A stretch of DNA of 64,000 nucleotides from JAUSIF01 sp963711595. GTDB lineage: Bacteria; Pseudomonadota; Alphaproteobacteria; Rhizobiales; Xanthobacteraceae. Positions 9,904-18,203 of the stretch are shown piece by piece; position 1 is the stretch's first letter; each line of letters begins with the position of its first letter. A program made the position numbers and the translations under genes. The DNA lies in contig CAVQER010000001.1 of NCBI GenBank assembly GCA_963711595.1, positions 558,001 through 622,000 on the forward strand. Direction: 5' to 3'. The notes below the pieces were generated by a model. The model had not been told where the DNA came from. It searched no databases and worked only from the letters and a program-made list of their open reading frames with translations.

Positions 9904-11268
9904 TCATATCGCTACCTTCGCCAGAAAGCCTTCGACTTCGCCGCGCAGATTTGACACCGCTTTGCTGACGATGTCGGACTCGCCGAGCACGGTCTCGGCG
10001 GAACGCCGCGTCTCGGTGGCTGCTCCGGCGAGGTGATCGAGCACGGCGACGACGTCGCTCGTGCCACGCGCAGCGCTCGAAACGCTGCGGGAAATCTCGG
10101 CGGTCGCGGCACTTTGCTGCTCGACGGACGCTGCGACCGCTGCGGCGTGCCGATCGATGTCCTGCATACGAGTTGTGATGCGCTCAATCGCGTCGACCGC
10201 GAATTTCGTCGAATCCTGGACGGAGACGATCTGACGGGAAATTTCCTCAGTTGCCTTCGCGGTCTGCACCGCCAGCGACTTCACTTCGGAGGCAACCACG
10301 GCGAAACCCCTGCCCGCCTCTCCGGCGCGCGCCGCTTCGATCGTCGCGTTCAAGGCGAGCAAGTTGGTCTGGCCCGCGATACTGCGGATCAACTCCACAA
10401 CATCGCCGATCTTCTGCGAGGATTGCGCGAGGCCGGCGATTTGTTCATTGGTTGCTTGCGCCTCGGATGCAGCGATACGCAGCGCACCGGTCGTTTGGGT
10501 AAGCTGCTGGCTCATGTCTGCGATCGCGGACGAGAGCTCGTCGGACGCGGCTGCCGCCGTTACCACGTTGGTTGAGGCTTCGTCCGTCGCTCGGACCGCG
10601 GTTTCCGCTTGCGACGACGTCCGCTCGGATGACGCGAATAGCGTGGAGGCCGTGGACTTCATTGCGGTCGCGCTCTCGCCGACCGAACGCAGCACGACCT
10701 CGACCCGCTCGCGGAACGACTTGATAGCGCTCTCGACTACCGTGCGGCGATCCTCATGCGACTGCATAGCAAGACGCTGCTGCTCGGCCGCGTACTGCTC
10801 GGTGACGTCGTCATGCGTCGCTACCCAGCCTCCCTTGTCCAACGCGCGCTCGCCAATCGAGATTCGCCTGCCGTCCGTCAACTGCAGGATCATGTTGCTC
10901 GCCTGACCCTTGGCGATCCGCTCCTTGATCTCCTTCATATAGACGTCGATATCGCCCTTGAACTGGCCAACCGACTTCCGGTGTTCGATAACCTCGCGGA
11001 GTGAGGCGCCCGGCCGAACGATCGCGGGAGACATCCCGTACATCTGAACGTATCTATCGTTGCACAGGATAATCCGAGTCTTCGGATCGATCATGCAAAG
11101 ACCTTGGGTCATGTGATTTACGGCGGTGTGAAATTGCCCGTTCTGATGCCGCACACGTATGTAGCCAACCGTAATCACCACTCCGTACAGAACGGCGCAG
11201 GCAAGCAGGAGTACAGGCATCATCGTGAGGCCGCTCTGGTCACTCGTATTGTTCAAAAATTCAATCAT
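9904..11268 (-). CDS. methyl-accepting chemotaxis protein with PAS-like sensor (copy 1)
   Basis: The 454-residue product has a single N-terminal membrane helix (about residues 16-37), a PAS-like domain (about 45-155, with HMTQGLCMIDPKTRIILCN and GGWVATHDDVTEQ) and a C-terminal methyl-accepting signalling domain. The hairpin tip is intact: KIGDVVELIRSIAGQTN, EAARAGEAGRGFAVVASEVK. There is no second membrane helix bounding a periplasmic domain and no evident HAMP domain, so it probably senses an internal or membrane-associated cue. A close paralogue lies immediately upstream on the same strand (35-base gap), indicating tandem duplication. The start is ATG (complement of 11266-11268). Confidence 0.93.
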   Translation of the reverse strand: MIEFLNNTSDQSGLTMMPVLLLACAVLYGVVITVGYIRVRHQNGQFHTAVNHMTQGLCMIDPKTRIILCNDRYVQMYGMSPAIVRPGASLREVIEHRKSVGQFKGDIDVYMKEIKERIAKGQASNMILQLTDGRRISIGERALDKGGWVATHDDVTEQYAAEQQRLAMQSHEDRRTVVESAIKSFRERVEVVLRSVGESATAMKSTASTLFASSERTSSQAETAVRATDEASTNVVTAAAASDELSSAIADMSQQLTQTTGALRIAASEAQATNEQIAGLAQSSQKIGDVVELIRSIAGQTNLLALNATIEAARAGEAGRGFAVVASEVKSLAVQTAKATEEISRQIVSVQDSTKFAVDAIERITTRMQDIDRHAAAVAASVEQQSAATAEISRSVSSAARGTSDVVAVLDHLAGAATETRRSAETVLGESDIVSKAVSNLRGEVEGFLAKVAI

Positions 11269-11302
11269 TCGAAGACTCTTGCCTTCCTGCCTTGCGCACC
11301 GT

Positions 11303-12658
11303 CTATACAGCGACCTTGTCGAGGAACGTCGCCACCTCGCCGCGAAGATTCGTCAACGCAGACTCGACGGATTGTGACGCGTCAAGCACGGTTTGTGCGG
11401 ACGCTCGCGTTTCCATGGCTGCCCCGGCAACGTCTTCCAGCACAGCCACGACAACTTGGGCGCCGTCGGCAGCCCCCGCCACATTCTTGAGGATCTGGCT
11501 GGTCGCTGCGTTTTGCTGCTCGACGGACGCAGCCACCGCGGACGTGGATCGATTGATCTCGTCCATACGCTCGGCGATGCGGCGGATCGCGCCCACTGCA
11601 TCGGCTGCCGACGTCTGCACGGCCTGAATCTGGCCGCCGATATCCTCCGTCGCCTTCGCGGTCTGCACAGCAAGCGACTTCACTTCGGAAGCGACGACTG
11701 CAAACCCGCGGCCCGCGGCACCGGCGCGCGCAGCCTCGATGGTGGCGTTGAGCGCGAGCAAGTTGGTCTGGCCCGCAACATCGCGAATGAGCTCAACCAC
11801 GTCGCCGATCTTCTGCGCTGCGTGTGCGAGCGTCGCGATCTCGGTGTTGGTCGACTGTGAGACCGAAAGCGCACTCCTTACCTCTTCGGTGGTTCGTTCG
11901 AGCTGCCGACTGATCTCGCCGATTGAGGCGGACAATTCCTCCGCGGCAACGGCTGCTATTTTCACGTTTTCCGAGGCATTGTTCGATGTGTGCACGGCAC
12001 GATCGGCCTGTTGTGAAGTGTTGCTCGACGAGCCCAAGAGCGTGCTTGCAGTCGACTTCATCGAGCGCGTGCTGTCGCCGACAATTTTCAGGAGCGTCTC
12101 GATACGATCACGGAACGATGAGATCGCGGAGTCGATGCGGGTCCTGCGCGTTTCCTGTTGCGCAAGCAAGTCCCGCTGCTTCTCGAGGTTGAGCTGCTCG
12201 GTCACATCCTCGTGGGTACCGACCCAGCCGCCCCCGTCCAGCGGACGATTAATGACAGAAATCAGCCGTCCCTTTCCCGAGTCCGAGATGATCTTGCTGG
12301 TTTCGCCGCGCGCAAGCTTTGCGAGCAGCTTCGTTCGGTATTCGTCCGGATCCACTGCAAGGTTCGCGCGAGCGGCCCGATGCTTAAGCACCTCACGGAA
12401 CGAAATGCCCGGTCTCACGACCTGAGGCGAGAGATCATAGATTTCTATGTAGCGCTTGTTATGGACGACGAGCCGTTCCTTGTCGTCGAACATGACCAGC
12501 GCTTGCGACATGTGATCGTAAGCGGTGACCACACGCCGGTAGCGCGTACGCATGCGTTGGAATGCAACGGCGACGGCGACGGCAAGACCGGCCAGAACAG
12601 CTGCACCGACACCGGCATACAGCCAGTCCAGTACGATTCCGTGCTGGGTGAATTCCAC
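11303..12658 (-). CDS. methyl-accepting chemotaxis protein with PAS-like sensor (copy 2)
   Basis: The 451-residue product has the same architecture as its downstream neighbour: one membrane helix (about residues 12-31), a PAS-like domain with DHMSQALVMFDDKERLVVHN and GGWVGTHEDVTEQ, and an MCP signalling domain with KIGDVVELIRDVAGQTN and AARAGAAGRGFAVVASEVK. The start is GTG (complement of 12656-12658), preceded by a GAGGGAG ribosome binding site. The sensor halves differ much more than the signalling halves, suggesting that the copies have diverged in what they detect. The gene is divergent from the cell-wall hydrolase gene; the 213-base gap carries three TTAA(C)-type motifs but no properly spaced CtrA site. 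Confidence 0.93.
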   Translation of the reverse strand: MEFTQHGIVLDWLYAGVGAAVLAGLAVAVAVAFQRMRTRYRRVVTAYDHMSQALVMFDDKERLVVHNKRYIEIYDLSPQVVRPGISFREVLKHRAARANLAVDPDEYRTKLLAKLARGETSKIISDSGKGRLISVINRPLDGGGWVGTHEDVTEQLNLEKQRDLLAQQETRRTRIDSAISSFRDRIETLLKIVGDSTRSMKSTASTLLGSSSNTSQQADRAVHTSNNASENVKIAAVAAEELSASIGEISRQLERTTEEVRSALSVSQSTNTEIATLAHAAQKIGDVVELIRDVAGQTNLLALNATIEAARAGAAGRGFAVVASEVKSLAVQTAKATEDIGGQIQAVQTSAADAVGAIRRIAERMDEINRSTSAVAASVEQQNAATSQILKNVAGAADGAQVVVAVLEDVAGAAMETRASAQTVLDASQSVESALTNLRGEVATFLDKVAV

Positions 12659-12871
12659 CGGATCCCGCTCCCTCGCCTCGAGCGCGGATTATTCGCGGAG
12701 TCGTATTTCCGAAATGTTAACCAAAGGGGCGTCGCGCCACTTTTCTGGCAGAAGCGGCGCGGGCGGCCATTAACGGGGCCGCAAGGTTAAGCCGGCGATA
12801 ACACGATAGTTCAAATCCCTCGGGCCTCCTGGGCACCGCGGGCGTGTTGTTGCGTTGCGTAGGTAATTCCA

Positions 12872-14056
12872 ATGCTTGCGGCGTTCGCCCGTCGGGCTCC
12901 GTTCACAGCCCGGTCGGTCTTCGGTGTAGCTCTGTTGATCTCGGGCACCGACCAAGCCGCCTATCAGGACCTCGTCAGTCTCTTTGTCCACCAGCCGAGT
13001 ATCGTCGAGCGGGCGCGCACCCTCACGCAATCCGGATCGTTCGCCTCGCTCCGTATGGCGACTTTCTCGCTGCCGAACCCACTCGGGGCGTCAATTCCAC
13101 GTCTTCCGATCCCCGACCACTTTGAGGTCCTCAATGCGTCGCTTTCGCGCGCACCTTCTGAGCCGGCCGACGCGCCCGAACCGATCGATCCACGCGAGGC
13201 GGTTTCGGTCAATCGCATCGCAAAGGGCAACCGGCTGTTTCCGAGCGTGACCACGAATTTGCAACTGCTCGAGCCGCGCAAGGCCGAGCCTGCATCGAGC
13301 GCGCGCAATGGAATCATCGGCGAAGACCCCTACCTTGCGGTCATCGACGTAGAGCCGTCCGACGAGCAAGCCGGCCATGCGGGCACGATCGCGCGATCGA
13401 TCGACCCGGTCCCTTCGTCCGGCGCTCTCGTGCGCCTATCGCGGCTTTTCTTCGGCTCGGACCGGGCAGAGCTTCCGCCGCAGGCATTCGAGCATGCGTC
13501 GCCCTCGCCGGTCGTGCGCCTTGCCGCACTTTCCGATAGCAGCGAAGACGCGAGCTCGATTGCGCGGAAGGGTGTGGTCACCGGAGACGACGCGACGCCC
13601 AAGAGTCCGGCGGAACGGCTGGCGCTTTCCGGCGCGAAACGAGCGAAGGCAGAGAAATGTCTCGCCGACGCGATCTACTTCGAGAGTTGGGGCGAGCCCG
13701 AGCGCGGGCAAGTCGCCGTGGCGCAAGTCGTCATCAATCGCGTTTTCTCGGGCTTCTACCCGGAGGATGTGTGCGCGACGGTGTACCAGAACGCGCATCG
13801 CTTTCTCGCATGTCAGTTCACCTTCGCCTGCGAGGGAAAGAAGCTGGTCGTAAACGATCAGCCGGCCTGGGACCGCGCGACGCGGATCTCGCATGAAATG
13901 CTTGACGGCAAGCTGTGGCTCACCGACGTCGGCAAGGCCACGCACTACCACGCATCCTGGGTGAAGCCGGCCTGGATACGCGAGATGCGCACGATCCAGC
14001 GGATCGGCGTGCACACCTTCTATCGTCCGCGCGCATGGGAAGAGAGCGACGGCTAG
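12872..14056 (+). CDS. cell wall hydrolase (SleB/Hydrolase_2 family), exported
   Basis: The 394-residue product has a hydrophobic N-terminus (about residues 8-30), a long low-complexity middle (about 50-250) and a C-terminal Hydrolase_2 domain (about 260-385). That domain shows the family hallmarks: ADAIYFESWGEPERGQVAVA with the catalytic Glu region, VINRVFSGFYP, CQFTFACEGK, and AWDRATRISHEML with ATHYHASWVKPAW near the end. The family cleaves peptidoglycan (SleB-type lytic transglycosylase activity). The protein is probably periplasmic or membrane-anchored. Its stop overlaps the stop of the convergent htpX in a shared CTAG at 14053-14056. Confidence 0.85.
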   Translation: MLAAFARRAPFTARSVFGVALLISGTDQAAYQDLVSLFVHQPSIVERARTLTQSGSFASLRMATFSLPNPLGASIPRLPIPDHFEVLNASLSRAPSEPADAPEPIDPREAVSVNRIAKGNRLFPSVTTNLQLLEPRKAEPASSARNGIIGEDPYLAVIDVEPSDEQAGHAGTIARSIDPVPSSGALVRLSRLFFGSDRAELPPQAFEHASPSPVVRLAALSDSSEDASSIARKGVVTGDDATPKSPAERLALSGAKRAKAEKCLADAIYFESWGEPERGQVAVAQVVINRVFSGFYPEDVCATVYQNAHRFLACQFTFACEGKKLVVNDQPAWDRATRISHEMLDGKLWLTDVGKATHYHASWVKPAWIREMRTIQRIGVHTFYRPRAWEESDG

Positions 14057-15213
14057 TCGGATGCTCCCGTCGGTCTTCCCTTCTGCAGCCCCCACGGGCC
14101 CCAGCGCCACGGATCCAGACAATTCGGCGATGGCACGGGCTTGCGTCCCCACGGACCTTCCTCGGTGATCTGGGGCGGAAGCTCATCAACTGGCGCGCGC
14201 TCTTCGCCGATGTCGCGGATCGGGTCCGCCGTAGACTCGAGCGACGGAATCACGCCGGGATCGCGTCCACCCGCTGATTTCACCAATGCTTCGACCCGGT
14301 TGCCGATCGAGGGATGCGTAGAAAACAAATCGACGAAGCCCGAGTGCGGATTGTCGACGCACATCTCCATCACCGAGGCAGTTGCTCGATCGAGTTCACC
14401 GCGACCCTCGATCTTCCGCAGCGCCATGATCATGCCGTCCGGATTCTTCGTGAGTTCCACCGCACCGGCGTCGGCGAGATACTCACGCGTGCGCGATAAC
14501 GAGAAGCGGATCACGATGGAAAGCAGCCAGGCAACCATGATGATGGCGAGCGCGATGAGAATGGCGATGGCGGCGCCGCCCTTGCGGTCGCTGGATGAGC
14601 GGTAACCGCCGGTGCGAAAAATGCCGCGAAACACGAGCTCACCGAAAAACGAGATCACGCCCGCGATCACCACGGCCACGACCAGCAGACGCACGTCGCC
14701 GTTGCGGATGTGCGTGAGCTCGTGCGCGAGCACCGCCTCCAGTTCGGGCGGCTCGAGCCGCTCCATCAAACCGCGCGTCACAGAGATTGCGTACTGCTTT
14801 TGATTGAGGCCCGTCGCGAAGGCGTTGAGTGCGCTGTCCTCAACGATCTTCAGCTTCGGCATGGGGATGCCGCGCGAGATGCACAGGTTTTCGAGAAGGT
14901 TGTAGAGCTTCGGCTCGTCGGCGCGCGTGACGTCGTGGCCGTCAACCATCCCATCGATCATGCGTTGGTGGAATTGCCAGGCAATCCAAAGCCAGATCAG
15001 CGTGCCGATCGTGGCGATTGGAATCGCGGGAAGGAAATTCCTGCGCGCGACCTGGAGAAGATAATCGAGCGGGGCGTCACCCTCGGTGATCACGGCTGCG
15101 ATGAGCGAACCGGCAAACGCCAACAGGTAGACGAGAAAAAACAATCCGGCGATCAGAAAGACCGAACGGAAACGGTTCGCGCGGATGTGCGAGTAGAGAC
15201 CGTAGGCGGCCAT
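14053..15213 (-). CDS. htpX: M48 family membrane zinc metalloprotease (HtpX-like)
   Basis: The 386-residue product has N-terminal membrane helices (about residues 18-42 and 62-82), the zinc site HELTH at residues 164-168, two more helices (about 175-200 and 218-240), and the downstream SRTREYLADAGAVEL segment that supplies the third zinc-ligand Glu. HtpX-type proteases degrade misfolded inner-membrane proteins. The C-terminal 70 residues are a hydrophilic Pro/Trp-rich extension beyond the minimal HtpX fold, making it longer than E. coli HtpX (293 residues). It lies downstream of lemA copy 2 on the same strand; the pair is a common arrangement. An inverted-repeat element fills the 130-base gap. 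Confidence 0.9.
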   Translation of the reverse strand: MAAYGLYSHIRANRFRSVFLIAGLFFLVYLLAFAGSLIAAVITEGDAPLDYLLQVARRNFLPAIPIATIGTLIWLWIAWQFHQRMIDGMVDGHDVTRADEPKLYNLLENLCISRGIPMPKLKIVEDSALNAFATGLNQKQYAISVTRGLMERLEPPELEAVLAHELTHIRNGDVRLLVVAVVIAGVISFFGELVFRGIFRTGGYRSSSDRKGGAAIAILIALAIIMVAWLLSIVIRFSLSRTREYLADAGAVELTKNPDGMIMALRKIEGRGELDRATASVMEMCVDNPHSGFVDLFSTHPSIGNRVEALVKSAGGRDPGVIPSLESTADPIRDIGEERAPVDELPPQITEEGPWGRKPVPSPNCLDPWRWGPWGLQKGRPTGASD

Positions 15214-15231
15214 GCTAAGTTCTCATACGGT

Positions 15232-15343
15232 GTCGTCCCCGCGAAAGCGGGGACCCAAGAACACCGCGCGTGCGGACAAAAGCGAGGTCGGTGTTCATGG
15301 GTCCCGGCTCTCGCCGCGCAGGCGGCTCGGCCGGGACGACGAC
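15232..15343. repeat. intergenic inverted-repeat (REP-like) element, copy A
   Basis: A 112-base element between lemA and htpX. It opens with GTCGTCCCC and closes with GGGACGACGAC, so its ends form an inverted repeat, and it contains two inner hairpins: GTCCCCGC-GAAA-GCGGGGAC near its start and GTCCCGGC...GCCGGGAC from 15301. The second hairpin recurs nearly identically at 26257-26295. It is non-coding and mobile-element-derived or REP/BIME-like, and may act as an mRNA hairpin within the lemA-htpX transcript. Confidence 0.75.
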
Positions 15344-15904
15344 CTAGAATTTCACACTCGGCGGAGCCTCCAACGCCGTTCGGTTCTCACCGAGATCGAA
15401 GAACTCGCGCCGCTGAAAACCGAGGGCGCCCGCGAACAATGCGGCGGGAAGCTGCTCGATGCCGGTGTTGTATTCCTGCACCGCGTTGTTGAAGAAGCGG
15501 CGCGCGGCCGCGATCTTGTTCTCGATGTCGGCAAGCTCGGTCTGGAGCTGCTGGAAGTTCTGATTCGCCTTCAAGTCCGGATAGGACTCCGCAAGGGCAA
15601 AGAGCTGGCGCAGCGCGCCGGTCAATACATTCTCGGCTTGCGCCATTTGCTGCGGGCCTTGCGCGGCGACCGCCGCGTTTCTCGCCTGCACCACGGCCTC
15701 GAGCGTCCCACGCTCATGTGCAGCGTATCCCTTCACGGTCTCGACAAGGTTGGGAACGAGGTCGTGGCGCTGCTTCAACTGCACGTCCACGTCCGCGAAG
15801 CTCTGGTTCACGCGCTGCCGCAGCGCGACCAGGCCGTTGTAGACATAGACGATGTACAGAACGATCGCTGCGAGTACGCCGATGACGATCCAACTCGTGG
15901 ACAT
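15344..15904 (-). CDS. lemA: LemA family protein (copy 2, paired with HtpX)
   Basis: The 186-residue product has one N-terminal helix (about residues 6-22) and the LemA hallmark DVQLKQRHDLVPNLVETVKG, then LFALAESYPDLKANQNFQQL and the C-terminal ARRFFNNAVQEYN and FQRREFFDL. It is the same length as LemA copy 1 but clearly divergent in sequence. The ATG is the complement of 15902-15904, with a GGAGCTCC-type purine-rich stretch upstream. It is followed by htpX on the same strand, separated by a repeat element. The function of LemA is unresolved; in this genomic context a link to HtpX-mediated membrane-protein turnover is an inference. Confidence 0.92.
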   Translation of the reverse strand: MSTSWIVIGVLAAIVLYIVYVYNGLVALRQRVNQSFADVDVQLKQRHDLVPNLVETVKGYAAHERGTLEAVVQARNAAVAAQGPQQMAQAENVLTGALRQLFALAESYPDLKANQNFQQLQTELADIENKIAAARRFFNNAVQEYNTGIEQLPAALFAGALGFQRREFFDLGENRTALEAPPSVKF

Positions 15905-15969
15905 GCGGAGCTCCTACCGGTCTTGGCCGCGGGGCAGAATAGCCTAACTGCCGCTGTTGCGTCATCGTA

Positions 15970-17094
15970 TCAGGCGGCGCCCCAAACCTCTCGCGCTGTC
16001 TCGACCACGAGCGCGAGCTTGCGTTTCTCGTCGTCGATCGTCAGCTGATTGCCGGCAATCGTGCTTGCAAAGCCGCATTGCGGGCTGAGCGCGAGACGTT
16101 CGATCGGCACATATTTCGCGGCCTCGTCGATGCGATGCTTCAGGTCATTTTTCGATTCAAGCGCGGGCTTCTTGGTGGTGACGAGGCCGAGCACGGCCAC
16201 TTTATCGCCGTTCAGATGACGCAACGGCTCAAATCCGCCCGCGCGCGCGGAATCATACTCCAGGAAAAAGCCGTCGACGTTCATCTCTCCGAACACGATC
16301 TCGGCGACCGGTTCATAGCCGCCTTCGGCGATCCAGGAGCTTCGATGATTGCCGCGGCACATGTGCAGGCAAACAACCATGTCCGCCGGCTTGCCCCGCA
16401 ACACATCGTTCATCATGCGCACGTAGAGCGCGGGCAACGCGTCGGGGTCTTCCCCGATTTTCCGCGTGGCCTCGCGAAGCGCTGGATCGCAAAGGAACGG
16501 AAGATTGGTGTCGTCGATCTGCAAATAGCGACAACCGGCGGCGTGAAGTGCACGAATTTCCTCGCGATAAACTTCGGTGAGGTCGGAGAAGAATTCTTCG
16601 ATGTCGGGGTAGATTTTTTCGTCGACCGCCGCCCGGCCGCCCCGGAAGTGCACGCACATGGGCGACGGGATCGGCTGTTTGGCGACGAGACCCTGCCGGT
16701 CAGCGAGCGGCTTCAAAGCCTTGAAATCATCAACCGACAGCTCGCGCGAGCGCTTCACCTTGCCGTGCACCTCGAAGCGCGGCGGCTTCATCTCCACCTC
16801 GCCCTGCTCGTTATGGAATTTGATCGGGAGGCCACCGTGGGTCTCGACGCCGTCGATCTTCTCAAGAAAATCCAGAAACCAATGGCGGCGGTGAAATTCT
16901 CCATCGGTGCAGACGCGCAGCCCGGCCGCCCTTTGCATCGCGACCGCGTCCTCGACAGCCTTCGTCTCGATCTCCCAGAGCGCCTCCGCGGTGATCTCGC
17001 CCCTCTCGCGCTTTGCGCGCGCATCGTGGATCGACTGCGGGCGGAGCAGACTGCCAACGACGTCGGCCTTGAACGGCGGCTTCGAATTGCTCAT
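15970..17094 (-). CDS. MetE C-terminal-like (cobalamin-independent methionine synthase family) methyltransferase
   Basis: The 374-residue product matches the family of short proteins related to the C-terminal catalytic barrel of cobalamin-independent methionine synthase. It has ADVVGSLLRP near the start, YLQIDDTNLPFL in the centre, and the probable zinc ligands in VVCLHMCRGNH and LSPQCGFAST. It lacks the N-terminal barrel of full MetE (about 750 residues), so the methyl donor is uncertain; such stand-alone proteins are often annotated as 5-methyltetrahydropteroyltriglutamate--homocysteine methyltransferase. I take ATG 17094 (MSNSKPPFKADVV), with AGGGA just upstream, rather than the upstream in-frame ATG at 17163. 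Confidence 0.85.
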   Translation of the reverse strand: MSNSKPPFKADVVGSLLRPQSIHDARAKRERGEITAEALWEIETKAVEDAVAMQRAAGLRVCTDGEFHRRHWFLDFLEKIDGVETHGGLPIKFHNEQGEVEMKPPRFEVHGKVKRSRELSVDDFKALKPLADRQGLVAKQPIPSPMCVHFRGGRAAVDEKIYPDIEEFFSDLTEVYREEIRALHAAGCRYLQIDDTNLPFLCDPALREATRKIGEDPDALPALYVRMMNDVLRGKPADMVVCLHMCRGNHRSSWIAEGGYEPVAEIVFGEMNVDGFFLEYDSARAGGFEPLRHLNGDKVAVLGLVTTKKPALESKNDLKHRIDEAAKYVPIERLALSPQCGFASTIAGNQLTIDDEKRKLALVVETAREVWGAA

Positions 17095-17231
17095 GCCATC
17101 CCTCGCTCCCTCGAACGAACAGGCTACCGCAAGTTTCCGGTTTCGGTCATGCTGTCCGCCCAACGAACCTGTTTTCGAAGTTCGGAGAACGCGCGATAGC
17201 TGCAGCGACAGAAGAGTCGAGGGAGGAAACC

Positions 17232-18191
17232 ATGAAAAGAATACTTGCCCTGTCCGTGCTTGCCGCGCTTTACGCCGGCACGGCAGCGGCGCAGGAATGG
17301 CCGTCGCAGGCCGTCAACATCATGGTCGGCTTCGGGCCGGGATCGACCCCGGACCTCGTTTCGCGCGTCGTCGCCGAGTACCTGAAGAACAAGCTCGGCC
17401 AGCCTTTCGTCGTTCACAATCGCCCGGGCGCAGGCGGCAACATCGGGCTCGAAGCGGTCGCAAAGTCCACGGCCGACGGATACACGATCGGAACGACGAT
17501 TCCCGGACCGATCATCGTCAACCCGATGACGATGAAGATGACCTTCGACGTCAAGAAAGAAATCAGGCCGGTGACAATTCTCGCGACGCAGCCAAGCGTC
17601 CTGGTCGTCACTGCAAAGCTCGGCGTCGACAATCTCAAGGACCTGATCGCGCTGCTGAAGGCAAATCCAGGCAAATACAATTATTCATCGATTGGCGTCG
17701 GGTCGATCTCGCATCTGGCGATGGAATTGGTCGCGCAAGAGAGCGGAACGCAAATCCAGCACATTCCCTACAAGAGCTCGCCCGAGGCGATGGCGGCCAT
17801 TCTCGCCGGCGAGACGCACATGGCGACGCTCGCTCCGAACGCGGTAACCGGCCAGGCCGAGGCCGGAACAATCAAGATGATCGCCGTCTCCACCCCGAAG
17901 CGCTGGCCGGGGCTGCCGCAAGTGCCGACGTTCGCGGAACAGGGCATTGAGGGCGTGCAAGCGGAAGCGTGGATGGCGATGGTGGCGCCCGCGCGGACGC
18001 CCGATGCCGTGATCGACCGGCTCTACAAGGAAGTTAAGCAGGCGCTCGATTTTGCCGAGGTGAAGGAGCAGATGGTGAAGTTCGGATTCGAACCGGTCGG
18101 AATTTCGCCGGCGGAATTCGCGAAGCGCATCGAGGAAGAAGAGAAACGCTGGTCGAAGGTGGTGGACGCCGCCGGGTTGCGCGCAAAATAG
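17232..18191 (+). CDS. tripartite tricarboxylate transporter (Bug/TctC) family substrate-binding protein
   Basis: The 319-residue product has a cleavable signal peptide (MKRILALSVLAALYAGTAAA) followed by the Bug fold hallmarks: WPSQAVNIMVGFGPGSTPDLV, NRPGAGGNIGLEAVAKS, YSSIGVGSISHLAMELV and an HIPYKSSPEAMAAILAGE segment. These periplasmic proteins bind small carboxylates or aromatic compounds. No TctA/TctB membrane partner genes are nearby, as is common for orphan Bug receptors, so the ligand cannot be deduced. A very strong GAGGGAGGAAACC ribosome binding site precedes the ATG. It diverges from the MetE-like gene and converges on the ETF-QO gene. Confidence 0.92.
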   Translation: MKRILALSVLAALYAGTAAAQEWPSQAVNIMVGFGPGSTPDLVSRVVAEYLKNKLGQPFVVHNRPGAGGNIGLEAVAKSTADGYTIGTTIPGPIIVNPMTMKMTFDVKKEIRPVTILATQPSVLVVTAKLGVDNLKDLIALLKANPGKYNYSSIGVGSISHLAMELVAQESGTQIQHIPYKSSPEAMAAILAGETHMATLAPNAVTGQAEAGTIKMIAVSTPKRWPGLPQVPTFAEQGIEGVQAEAWMAMVAPARTPDAVIDRLYKEVKQALDFAEVKEQMVKFGFEPVGISPAEFAKRIEEEEKRWSKVVDAAGLRAK

Positions 18192-18203
18192 CTGCGTGCG
18201 CCG

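Noticed and set aside
12780..12830. Possible tRNA-like GTTCAAATCC stretch before the cell-wall hydrolase gene
   Set aside because: The T-arm-like sequence has no matching acceptor stem, D-arm or anticodon arm upstream.
12659..12871. CtrA sites between the chemoreceptor and cell-wall hydrolase genes
   Set aside because: Three TTAA(C) or GGTTAA motifs are present, but no two have the required seven-base spacing.
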